Positions 7,753 through 15,968 of a stretch of 52,192 nt of DNA are shown in pieces. A program made the position numbers and the translations under genes. Source of the stretch: JAADEM01 sp965371855 (GTDB lineage: Bacteria; Bacteroidota; Bacteroidia; Bacteroidales; Marinilabiliaceae); assembly GCA_965371855.1 (NCBI GenBank), contig CBDUZZ010000033.1, forward strand, positions 1 through 52,192, given 5' to 3'. The notes beneath the pieces were generated by a model. It searched no databases. It had not been told where the DNA came from and saw only the letters and a list, made by a program, of their open reading frames with translations. Numbering within the stretch: position 1 is the stretch's first letter; every line of letters begins with the position of its first letter.

Positions 7753-9414
7753 ATGAACCGTTTACTCACACTACTGGCCATTGCCCTACTATCTTTACCT
7801 TTTGGCACCAACACAATAGCATGTACAAATATTTTAGTAACAAAAAAAGCCTCCATCGATGGCTCAACAATGATCTCCTATGCTGCGGACTCTCACGTAT
7901 TATATGGTGAACTTTATCACTGGCCTGCAAAACATTACCCGGCAGGTAGTATGCTTAAAGTTTATGAATGGGATTCAAATAAATATCTTGGTGAGATAAA
8001 ACAGGTTGAACATACATACTCCGTGATAGGAAACATAAATGAACATCAGTTAAGTATTGGTGAAACAACATACGGAGGCCGTTCTGAGTTGAAAGATACA
8101 ACTGCTATTATGGACTACGGCAGCCTGATTTATATCACATTGCAAAGAGCAAAAACAGCACGTGAAGCAATTGAAACAATGGCTGCTCTGGTTGAAAAAT
8201 ACGGTTATTACAGTTCGGGAGAAACTTTCTCTATTGCCGACCCAAATGAGGTCTGGATAATGGATCTGATTGGTAAAGGACATGGGAACAAAGGGGCTGT
8301 TTGGGTTGCTGTTAAAATTCCTGACGGATATATTTCAGCCCATGCCAATCAGGCTCGTATTACCACATTCCCATTAAACGATGAAAAGAATTGCCTCTAT
8401 TCCAAAGATGTTATCTCTTTTGCCCGAGAGATGGGATATTTCAACGGTAAAAACAGAGATTTCAGTTTTGCCGATGCATATGCTCCTCTTGATTTTGGAG
8501 CAGTACGTTTTTGTGAAGCACGTGTTTGGAGTGCATTCCGTCTTGCAAATGCCGGGATGGACAAATATGTTGATTTCGCAAAAGGAGAATCAACTGAAAG
8601 AATGCCATTGTACATTAAACCTGACCATAAACTATCTAAGCAGGATATTATGGCTATGATGCGTGACCATTTTGAAGGTACCCCATTGGATATGAGTGTT
8701 GATGTTGGAGCAGGTCCTTATAAATTACCTTACCGATGGAGACCACTTACCTGGGAGGTAGATGGCAAAAAGTATCTTAACGAAAGAGCCATAGCCACAC
8801 AACAGACAGGTTTCTCATTCGTTACACAGATGCGCAACTGGCTACCTGATCCGATAGGTGGAATTCTGTGGTTCGGTATTGATGATGCTGCTTCATCAGT
8901 ATATATGCCTATGTATTGCGGCATAACTAAAGTGCCTCATTGTATTGAAGTGGGTAACGGTGATATGTTGACCTATTCAGCCACATCAGCTTTTTGGGTA
9001 TTCAATACTGTTTCGAACCGTGCATACAGACAGTACAGTGATATGATTGTTGACATTAAAAAAGTTCAGTCGGAACTGGAAAACAGGTTTTTTGAACTAA
9101 TACCCGCTGTTGATGCTGCTGCTAAAACTTTATATGCAAAAAATGCATCACTTGCACGTAAATACCTGACAGACTTTTCAATCAGCCAGGCAGAATTAAC
9201 AGTGAACAAGTGGAGGGAATTAGGCAACTTTTTACTGGTAAAACACCTTGATGGCAACCTGCATCCCGAGAAAAACGGGGTGTTTGAACGTAATGCTTAC
9301 GGCTACCCGGTACACCCCGAACACAACGGATATCCTGAAGAGTTCTATAAAATGATTATTGACGAAACAGGTGATAAACTTAAAATGAAAGAGTATCCCC
9401 CGGTTAGTGAATGA
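7753..9414 (+). CDS. Secreted C69-family dipeptidase (PepD-like Ntn hydrolase)
   Basis: A 553-residue peptidase. The first 23 residues form a signal peptide. The next residue, Cys24 (ACTNILVTKKAS), is in the position of the N-terminal nucleophile of C69 enzymes, exposed on maturation. The following segment (DGSTMISYAADSH, then GETTYGG) fits the family, as does the full length. C69 enzymes cleave dipeptides, and here the product would act in the periplasm or on the surface. Transcription is divergent from the mce operon and convergent with the NagB-like gene, so it is probably monocistronic. The exact peptide preference is unknown. Confidence 0.9.
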   Translation: MNRLLTLLAIALLSLPFGTNTIACTNILVTKKASIDGSTMISYAADSHVLYGELYHWPAKHYPAGSMLKVYEWDSNKYLGEIKQVEHTYSVIGNINEHQLSIGETTYGGRSELKDTTAIMDYGSLIYITLQRAKTAREAIETMAALVEKYGYYSSGETFSIADPNEVWIMDLIGKGHGNKGAVWVAVKIPDGYISAHANQARITTFPLNDEKNCLYSKDVISFAREMGYFNGKNRDFSFADAYAPLDFGAVRFCEARVWSAFRLANAGMDKYVDFAKGESTERMPLYIKPDHKLSKQDIMAMMRDHFEGTPLDMSVDVGAGPYKLPYRWRPLTWEVDGKKYLNERAIATQQTGFSFVTQMRNWLPDPIGGILWFGIDDAASSVYMPMYCGITKVPHCIEVGNGDMLTYSATSAFWVFNTVSNRAYRQYSDMIVDIKKVQSELENRFFELIPAVDAAAKTLYAKNASLARKYLTDFSISQAELTVNKWRELGNFLLVKHLDGNLHPEKNGVFERNAYGYPVHPEHNGYPEEFYKMIIDETGDKLKMKEYPPVSE

Positions 9415-9472
9415 GTAAATGAACGAATAGATAATTAGAAAAGCTCTGGTTGAAACTATGTTGTAGCTAAAC

Positions 9473-11455
9473 TTACAAAAACTCATACCTAACAAAAGCC
9501 TCAAAGGCTTCATATTCGGCCATTCCAAGTTTATCATAAGTTATGGCTGTACCTTTGTTACGGTCTTCGGCACGCTGCCAAAACTCCCTGCTGTCACCTC
9601 CAAGGAACATGGCTCCATCCTTTTGCGACTGGTGCTTAAATATGGCAGTACGCTTACGCAACAGTTCATCAGGGCTGATTGGTACAGCCATCTCTATCTG
9701 ATGTATATCCCACTCGTGCCATGCACCGCGATATAACCATACCCAGCAATCTTTCATCCATGATTCTTTTTTCAGTTTATCAATGGCCTTGAATATAGCA
9801 TCAAGACATACTCTGTGCGTTCCGTGCGGATCAGAGAGGTCACCTGCTGCAAAAATCTGGTGTGGTTTAATCCTTTTTATCAGATCAATAATAATATTAA
9901 CATCTTCAACTCCTATAGGCTTTTTCTCAACACCCCCGGTTTCATAAAACGGTAGATTCAGAAAATTAATATTTTCATCTTTTATACCAGCAAAGTGGCA
10001 TGCCGCTTTTGCTTCGCCTTTTCGTATTAATCCTTTTATTAACCTTACTTCATGAAGATCAACCTGATCAAGTTTTTTATTCTCCAGAAATTTCCTAATC
10101 TTATGATGCTGATCCATGATCATCTTATGTTCTTCGCTCATTGTTCCGGAATAATCACTAACAAAATCAAGGTAGCGTAATACATCGGCATCGGAAACGG
10201 CAAAATTACCGGAAACCTGATAAGCAATACTTACATCATGGCCCTGATCAACGAGTCGTAATAGTGTGCCTCCCATAGAAATTACATCATCGTCGGGATG
10301 TGGAGAGAAAATAAGCACACGCTTTTTTGGAGGATTTTTACGTTCAGGGCGATTAGAATCATCAGCATTTGGTTTACCACCAGGCCATCCTGTTATGGTA
10401 CGTTGCAATTGATTAAAAATATGAATATTTATTTTATATGCAGAACCTTTTTCTGTGAGCAGATCTCCCATTCCATTGTCATTGTAATCCCTGTCAGTAA
10501 GCTTAAGAATAGGTTTATTCAATTTCTGACATAACCAAACTACGGCTTTTTTAATCAATCCATCATCCCATTTTACAGAATCAATCAGCCATGGAGTTTT
10601 AATCCGCGTAAGTTCAGCGCCACCTGCCTCATCCATAATGATACGTGCATCTTTGTGCAACTGCAGAAATGATGCCGGCACCTCTTCGGTATATCTCCCT
10701 TCAATAGCACGTGCAAGCACAATAGCTTTCCCTTCACCCCATGTAATGACTCGTATTCGTTTGGCATTTAAGATTGTTTTTATCCCCATTGTGATAGCTT
10801 TGCGAGGGACATTCTCTTTACCAAAAAATTTGGATGCTACTGCTGTACGTGTAATATCATCCAGAGATACAATTCGTGTTAATGAATTAACAGAAGAACC
10901 CGGTTCATTAAGTCCAATATGGCCTGTACTTCCAACTCCAAGAACAAGAAAATCTAAACCACCTAATTTTTCTATTTTTTCCTCAAAATTCATGCAAAAA
11001 TCAGATACCTTCTCCTGAGATATTGTACTGTCGATATAATTAATATTTTCTTTGAGAATGTCGATATGATTAAAAAACTTATCTCTTAATTTACGGTTAA
11101 AGCTTTGTAAAGCATCGAAAGAAATAGGATAATACTCTACAACTCCAAAAACAATAACATTTTTAAAACTTAACCCATCCTCCTTGTGCATTCTTCGTAA
11201 CTCGCTATAAATTTCATTTGGAGCTGAACCAACAGCAAGCCCCAATACACACATTTTCCCTTCCAGTTCTTTTATCTTAATTATAGAGGCTATTTCGTTT
11301 GTAATAGCCCTTGATCCAAGGGCTGATGATTTATAAATCTTAGTTGGTATCTTTTCATGACTTGTAATTAGTGACCTTAAATATGGGTCATTGTGATACC
11401 CATCATTTTTAAAAGATCCGGAAATAGCTATTTTTTTATTAAATTTTTCTATCAT
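9473..11455 (-). CDS. Two-domain protein: NagB-like domain fused to a PIG-L/LmbE deacetylase
   Basis: A 660-residue fusion. Residues about 1-290 resemble glucosamine-6-phosphate deaminase. Residues about 378-660 form a PIG-L deacetylase with the zinc motif SPHPDDD at 384-390 and a later DPHGTH segment. In the NagB-like half His179 and Glu184 (GHIGLNEP) are kept. However, the residue matching the catalytic Asp72 of E. coli NagB is Val106 (FGVVEYYP), and that matching Asp141 is Thr177 (GVGSTGHI). Fusions of this layout are common in Bacteroidota and are often named glucosamine-6-phosphate deaminase. The lost aspartates argue for a binding, isomerase or regulatory role, with the PIG-L half as the clearer enzyme. 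It is likely linked to amino-sugar metabolism. Confidence 0.85.
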   Translation of the reverse strand: MIEKFNKKIAISGSFKNDGYHNDPYLRSLITSHEKIPTKIYKSSALGSRAITNEIASIIKIKELEGKMCVLGLAVGSAPNEIYSELRRMHKEDGLSFKNVIVFGVVEYYPISFDALQSFNRKLRDKFFNHIDILKENINYIDSTISQEKVSDFCMNFEEKIEKLGGLDFLVLGVGSTGHIGLNEPGSSVNSLTRIVSLDDITRTAVASKFFGKENVPRKAITMGIKTILNAKRIRVITWGEGKAIVLARAIEGRYTEEVPASFLQLHKDARIIMDEAGGAELTRIKTPWLIDSVKWDDGLIKKAVVWLCQKLNKPILKLTDRDYNDNGMGDLLTEKGSAYKINIHIFNQLQRTITGWPGGKPNADDSNRPERKNPPKKRVLIFSPHPDDDVISMGGTLLRLVDQGHDVSIAYQVSGNFAVSDADVLRYLDFVSDYSGTMSEEHKMIMDQHHKIRKFLENKKLDQVDLHEVRLIKGLIRKGEAKAACHFAGIKDENINFLNLPFYETGGVEKKPIGVEDVNIIIDLIKRIKPHQIFAAGDLSDPHGTHRVCLDAIFKAIDKLKKESWMKDCWVWLYRGAWHEWDIHQIEMAVPISPDELLRKRTAIFKHQSQKDGAMFLGGDSREFWQRAEDRNKGTAITYDKLGMAEYEAFEAFVRYEFL

Positions 11456-11568
11456 ATTACTTTATATAATTTTGGGATTTATCAATATATCATTTGCAAA
11501 TTTACAACATAATGTAGTTTTATATTAATTATAAAAGATAATTTATCTCTAAAAATCAAAATACTTTA

Positions 11569-14202
11569 CTAATCGTAACCTCTTTTATCGATTAATTCAA
11601 ATGTCTCCTTCGGTAAAAATGACCTGTAAATTACATCCTGAATCTTTGTACGAATGTTTTCCGTAATCAATTTTCTATTATAACTATATGGACACACTCT
11701 GTTTGAAAGAAAAATATAAATAAGGTTATATTTCGGATCAATCCACAATAAAGTTCCCGTAAAACCCGAATGTCCAAAAGATGATGGTGATGCATAGCCA
11801 GAGACCGGAGTATCTTTATCAGGATCAAATTCCGGTTTATCAAAACCCAACCCACGTCGATTATTACTATTTTGTCTGGATGTAAACAGTTCTAGTGTTT
11901 CAGGCGTAATAAAAGAAATGCCCCCGTAAGAACCTTTATTCAATAACATCTGTGCAAAAACAGCCAAATCAGATGTATTCCCAAAAAGGCCTGCATGAGC
12001 AGCAACACCCCCTAACATTGCAGCTCCGTCATCATTAACATATCCTTGCAACATCTCTTTGCGAAATACTATGTCTTTTCCCGAAGGAATAATATTTTTC
12101 GATTGAAAATATTTTAGCGGATTATAAACAAGCATATCTGTTTCTAATGACCCGGCAAACCACTGCCTAAAAAGCTCATCAAGATTCTGACCTGTCTGCT
12201 TTTCAATAACCTTCTGTATAAGATAATACCCCATATCACTGTATAAATACTCTTTATCAGGCTTTACCTTCATACTAACAACCCTTTTATATATCGAATC
12301 CCTGTAATGATAATTCATATACATATTATCAGAGATTCTGATGTTAAAAACAGAATCAGGTCGTTTTCTGAAAACGTTACTTTTATACCGGACATTCTTA
12401 TTAAAATAGAAATACTTATCCAGTTTAACACTATATGTTCGTGAATATCTCCCACTGTATATCGAGCCTCGAAATGATGTTGAATCAACATATTCAAAGT
12501 GAAACGGTATATAAGATGGTAAACCGGCTTCATGCAGCAGAAGTTGCCTGATTGTTAGATGTCCTGTTTCCAGAGTATCTGTTTCAGGCAAATATTGTTT
12601 TAACGGAGTGTTAAGATCAATCTTTTTCTCATCATAAAGTTTCATTACCAACGGTAGTGTAACAACAACCTTTGTTAATGAAGCCAGATCATATATTTTT
12701 TGAGAGTCTACTTTAACCTTTTTGCTGTAAGTAGCATAACCGAATGATTTATCATAAACCACATAACCATCTTTTACCACCAGTAACTGACCTCCGGGTG
12801 TCATCCTTTTCTTTACTGCAACATTAAGTATCGAATCTATTTTTTGTAATGTATCCCTGCTCATTTGCACCAGACCGGGGAAACCATAGCCAATACGCAG
12901 TTTGTCGTATGTAACACTCCCAAATCCTTTCAGAGTTAGCTTTTCGGCAAAAGGCATAATGCCGGTTACTGCAACTCCCCCAAACATTACCTGGTCAAGC
13001 AACAGGTCGATGCCGGAAAAACTGCCGGGTGAGAAAAGTATCTTATCAAAATATCCCGCACTCTCCAGCCACTTTTCCCTAAAAAGAGACCGACTTCCAA
13101 GATATATCAATTTTAATACATGATCTTTACTCAATTCTTTTAATTTCTCTTCCGGCAAACTATCTTTCTCCGATGTCACAATTATTATCTGGTCAACATC
13201 AGGCAAAGAATCAAGCCGGGTTATGTCAGACAAAATAAACTCCGTATCTTCATATCTGCTTTTGACAGTAGTAAAGTTTCCTGTCAAGTCAAGCACTCCA
13301 TACCGTGAATTGATTGACATAAATGAGTGCTCATTATCAATATCCCTCCTCTTTTGAACTATGCTAAACGATCTCAACCATACTTCCCATCTAAATTTTA
13401 GCTGCTCCGGTTCTTCCCAACCGAGTACAGCATCATCTTTAATCTCTTTCAGAGCTAATACTCGTTTTGCATATTTATCAATCATCTCCATGTTAAGGGT
13501 TTTGCTATCCACTGCCCTTTGGAGCTTATCAATACTACTTTCAGGATTATTAGTATAAAAAAGAGTACCCTGTTTCAAAAGTTCTTCAAAACTGATATCC
13601 ATACTCACCGGTTTATCCGTAAACAAATCTATCCAGCTTTTGAAATTTGTATGCTCATTACTAAATGAAAGCCTTCCTGAATATAAACTCTCGTTTTGTT
13701 TCAACGGTTTCAACAGAGGTGTGCCATCAAAAACGGCTACTCTTTTTATTGTAAAATGCCCATCAGCAAAAGTAGCAAACCAATAAGGAGAGTTATTAAG
13801 ACTTGGATTGCCTGAATATTTAAAAAGCAAACCGGCAGCTCCTTTACGTAGAATATCTAAACAGGCACTCTTTATTAACTTCTTTACGAAACCGGTATCA
13901 CTGATGAAGTCAAGAGTATGAAAATCAGGAAAAGGAATTTGCAACTTATCATTAAAACCTGAAGAAACATCTACAACACAACCTGTAATGTCATGTATAC
14001 TCTTTTCAAAGACATCTGTAGCTTTAAGAGATTTATAACCAGTGCTAACATCTGATGTATTGCCCGAAATAAACAGCAGTGCTAAACGCTGCTTTTTATC
14101 CAGATTTTCATATAAAGAATCTACAGACGATTGCCCATAGCTATTTATTAAAAACAAAAGATATAAAACTATTGTAAAAAATCTGATAATTATCCACCGC
14201 AT
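11569..14202 (-). CDS. Secreted serine hydrolase (beta-lactamase/PBP fold) with degenerate GH3-like N-terminus
   Basis: An 877-residue protein with a signal peptide (about 1-23, ending SYGQ). The C-terminal part (about 450-870) is a class C beta-lactamase/PBP-type hydrolase. It has the nucleophile motif SLTK at 508-511, YSDMGY as the second motif and HSGFTGT as the third. Residues about 30-440 look like an eroded glycoside hydrolase family 3 scaffold: IPFPDFHTL, a GAAGLLFKYSGNPSLN segment, and a MIDKYAKRVLALKE helix. The family's KHFPGHG motif and nucleophile aspartate loop are not present. In Bacteroidota, GH3-beta-lactamase fusions are thought to act on cell-wall material. Here only the serine hydrolase half looks active. 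The TPR-like lipoprotein gene lies just upstream, 31 bases away. Confidence 0.8.
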   Translation of the reverse strand: MRWIIIRFFTIVLYLLFLINSYGQSSVDSLYENLDKKQRLALLFISGNTSDVSTGYKSLKATDVFEKSIHDITGCVVDVSSGFNDKLQIPFPDFHTLDFISDTGFVKKLIKSACLDILRKGAAGLLFKYSGNPSLNNSPYWFATFADGHFTIKRVAVFDGTPLLKPLKQNESLYSGRLSFSNEHTNFKSWIDLFTDKPVSMDISFEELLKQGTLFYTNNPESSIDKLQRAVDSKTLNMEMIDKYAKRVLALKEIKDDAVLGWEEPEQLKFRWEVWLRSFSIVQKRRDIDNEHSFMSINSRYGVLDLTGNFTTVKSRYEDTEFILSDITRLDSLPDVDQIIIVTSEKDSLPEEKLKELSKDHVLKLIYLGSRSLFREKWLESAGYFDKILFSPGSFSGIDLLLDQVMFGGVAVTGIMPFAEKLTLKGFGSVTYDKLRIGYGFPGLVQMSRDTLQKIDSILNVAVKKRMTPGGQLLVVKDGYVVYDKSFGYATYSKKVKVDSQKIYDLASLTKVVVTLPLVMKLYDEKKIDLNTPLKQYLPETDTLETGHLTIRQLLLHEAGLPSYIPFHFEYVDSTSFRGSIYSGRYSRTYSVKLDKYFYFNKNVRYKSNVFRKRPDSVFNIRISDNMYMNYHYRDSIYKRVVSMKVKPDKEYLYSDMGYYLIQKVIEKQTGQNLDELFRQWFAGSLETDMLVYNPLKYFQSKNIIPSGKDIVFRKEMLQGYVNDDGAAMLGGVAAHAGLFGNTSDLAVFAQMLLNKGSYGGISFITPETLELFTSRQNSNNRRGLGFDKPEFDPDKDTPVSGYASPSSFGHSGFTGTLLWIDPKYNLIYIFLSNRVCPYSYNRKLITENIRTKIQDVIYRSFLPKETFELIDKRGYD

Positions 14203-14233
14203 CCACCAAAACCTATTTCGTCTGTATATAGTA

Positions 14234-15115
14234 CTATTTCAATAACTCATCCATTTCTGCAGCTTTATCTTTCATATCAAGCCTTAAATAGCAGTTTTTC
14301 AGGTATCTTATATATTGTTTGTTTTCAGAATCCATGGTTCTTAGTTTTACAAATTTGTCACGTGATGACCTGAACATGACAGATATTTTTTTAAGGTCGC
14401 GGCGTAAATAAGCATAAGTAGTGGCATTTTTATTTTTATTGTATTTTGCCATTACTCTCTTGTACCAGTTTTCTGCTCTCGTGTACTTATCTATTGCCAA
14501 CCATTTCAATGCTGCAATGTTATTTTTATTATTGGTTAAAATACTGCGACATAGTTTCTCTGCCTCTTTCTTTTTATCCAGCCTGTCCAGAACATCCAAA
14601 TATTTTACAAACAGATCTTCATCGGGAGTATCTATGCTACTATAATTCGTATATGCAGCTTCGAAATTATCTAATGAGTAATTTATTTTGAACAACTCTG
14701 TTTCAGCAAAGTCATTCTTCCCGCTTTCTTTCAATAATTCAATATTGCTTTCAATCACACTCTTTAGTCCCTCCGTGTCAGATGAATATTTATACGAATC
14801 TATTAATGACATTAATATTTCGATATTTTTGTTTTCATCAAAAGATTCTTGAAAATATTTTATTGCTTTCTTATAATCTTTGACTTCAAAAGCAGATTTC
14901 CCTGCATCTGTTTTTATTTCAACAGGCACATCTTTATTGTTCTCTTTATACAGTTGCATAAGCTGTTCATACAATACTAAAGCCTCGCTAAAATTACCAT
15001 TTTCAAATGCTGAATATGCTGAAGTTTGAGTTGTTTCAAGCTTTTTCAGAGGACTACATGCAAATAGTATCAGCAATAATCCTGCTGCTATAAATATCTG
15101 TCTAATACCGTTCAT
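14234..15115 (-). CDS. TPR-like lipoprotein
   Basis: I choose the ATG at 15115. An upstream in-frame start at 15175 would add 20 residues before a clear lipoprotein signal. The 293-residue product begins with a hydrophobic leader ending LILFAC, with lipidated Cys20. The rest is helical with degenerate tetratricopeptide repeats (AYSAFENGNFSEALVLYEQL, KSAFEVKDYKKAIKYFQES and later copies), and a Lys-rich C-terminus. TPR lipoproteins usually act as scaffolds for envelope assembly. Its partner may be the serine hydrolase encoded 31 bases downstream, but no specific function can be assigned. Confidence 0.75.
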   Translation of the reverse strand: MNGIRQIFIAAGLLLILFACSPLKKLETTQTSAYSAFENGNFSEALVLYEQLMQLYKENNKDVPVEIKTDAGKSAFEVKDYKKAIKYFQESFDENKNIEILMSLIDSYKYSSDTEGLKSVIESNIELLKESGKNDFAETELFKINYSLDNFEAAYTNYSSIDTPDEDLFVKYLDVLDRLDKKKEAEKLCRSILTNNKNNIAALKWLAIDKYTRAENWYKRVMAKYNKNKNATTYAYLRRDLKKISVMFRSSRDKFVKLRTMDSENKQYIRYLKNCYLRLDMKDKAAEMDELLK

Positions 15116-15242
15116 AACTATAGTGAGATTAATTTGTTGGTAACTAATCAGTGTCAAAAAGTCAAAGTTAACCAAAAAGAGTAATCATACGTAGTTCAAA
15201 ATATAATTTTTGCTTTTTGTTACTCTATATTAAATATTGTTA

Positions 15243-15250
15243 TATTTTTG
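15243..15250 (+). promoter_or_regulatory. -7 element of the tRNA-Ser transcription unit
   Basis: TATTTTTG matches the Bacteroidota -7 consensus and ends ten bases before the truncated tRNA copy at 15260. The nearest upstream TTG is 23 bases away, longer than the usual 19-21, so the -33 part is weak. If used, transcription would run through the truncated copy into the intact tRNA. Confidence 0.45.
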
Positions 15251-15259
15251 CAAGCGTTT

Positions 15260-15321
15260 GGAGAGGTGTATGAGTGGTTTAAATGGCATCCCGATAATTC
15301 GGGAGAAAGCGTGTGTACCTC
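15260..15321 (+). pseudogene. Truncated tRNA-Ser copy with altered anticodon region
   Basis: The first 29 bases (GGAGAGGTG, D-arm GAGTGGTTTAAATGGC) match the intact tRNA-Ser at 15341 with one change. The anticodon arm is then replaced by CCCGATAATTCGGGAG, itself a small hairpin. The match resumes at AAAGCGTGTGTACCTC and stops: the variable arm, T-arm and 3' acceptor strand are missing. It cannot fold as a tRNA and is best read as a partial duplication left in the leader of the real gene. Confidence 0.75.
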
Positions 15322-15340
15322 ACCTAACTTTTTTTTTACC

Positions 15341-15428
15341 GGAGAGGTGCATGAGTGGTTTAAATGGCACGCCTGGAAAGCGTGTGTACCTCTAAAGGGT
15401 ACCGGGGGTTCGAATCCCTTCCTCTCCG
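15341..15428 (+). tRNA. tRNA-Ser (anticodon GGA)
   Basis: An 88-nt gene. The acceptor stem GGAGAGG (15341-15347) pairs with CCTCTCC (15421-15427), with discriminator G15428. The D-arm contains GAGTGGTTTAAATGGC. The anticodon loop CTGGAAA gives GGA, which reads UCC/UCU codons. A long variable arm (TACCTCTAAAGGGTA) is typical of serine tRNAs, and the T-loop reads GGTTCGAATCC. The CCA end is not encoded. A strong terminator follows four bases later. Confidence 0.96.
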
Positions 15429-15432
15429 CTGA

Positions 15433-15465
15433 AAAGAGATTACTGAAAACAGTAATCTCTTTTTT
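15433..15465. terminator. Intrinsic terminator after tRNA-Ser, probably bidirectional
   Basis: AAAGAGATTACTG pairs with CAGTAATCTCTTT around an AAAA loop and is followed by T residues. On the other strand the hairpin also ends in a T run and overlaps the stop codon of the DgkA-type gene (ends at 15464), so it can stop both transcripts. Confidence 0.88.
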
Positions 15466-15847
15466 ATAAGTAAAACATTACAATAATCTTCGGAGCGAAA
15501 ATTATCAATCCTACAATTACTGCTATGATTACACTGGCAAGTACACCGGCAGCACCGAGGTCTTTAACTTTTTTAATGGTGGCTTGCTCTGTAGGGGAAA
15601 CATAATCAGCAAGATTTTCTATGGCGGTATTCATAATTTCAAATGCAAAAACAAGTCCTATAACAATGCATAACACCAGCCATTCAGTAACAGACACATC
15701 GAAAAAAAATCCCATAGCTATAACAACAATGGCAGCTACAAAGTGTATTCGAGCATTAACCTCCTCTGACATCAGAATTTTAAAACCATTAATGGCATAT
15801 CCAAAACTATGATAACGACTTCGTAGGAATGATTTTTTTTTTCGCAT
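15464..15847 (-). CDS. dgkA: Diacylglycerol/undecaprenol kinase family protein
   Basis: A 127-residue protein with three membrane segments (about 35-50, 53-73 and 98-125), the size and topology of the DgkA family. The active-site region EIMNTAIENLADYVSP (about 70-85), followed by KKVKDLGAAGVL, contains the conserved Glu and Asn residues. In Gram-positive bacteria and many Bacteroidota this type phosphorylates undecaprenol. In proteobacteria the substrate is diacylglycerol. It recycles lipid carrier at the inner membrane. It stands alone, convergent with the tRNA gene. Confidence 0.9.
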   Translation of the reverse strand: MRKKKSFLRSRYHSFGYAINGFKILMSEEVNARIHFVAAIVVIAMGFFFDVSVTEWLVLCIVIGLVFAFEIMNTAIENLADYVSPTEQATIKKVKDLGAAGVLASVIIAVIVGLIIFAPKIIVMFYL

Positions 15848-15968
15848 CTGAAAGTTTTTTGTGCCACTAATGCACTAATATTTATTCATTCGTAAAAGTA
15901 ACATTTTTTTTAAATGAATGTATTTTAAGAATTAACACTCTGTACCATGCGTTCTTAGCGGTTAGAAA

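Noticed and set aside
15116..15175. Twenty-residue extension before the TPR-like lipoprotein
   Set aside because: It would put a polar stretch before the lipoprotein signal; the ATG at 15115 gives a normal lipobox leader.
15260..15428. tRNA-Ser duplication as an attachment site of an integrated island
   Set aside because: Islands usually duplicate the tRNA 3' end; here the 5' half is copied, the copies are 19 bases apart, and there is no integrase gene.
15248..15469. Open frame of 73 codons on the plus strand
   Set aside because: It runs through the truncated tRNA copy, the intact tRNA-Ser and the terminator; the repeated peptide simply reflects the tRNA duplication.
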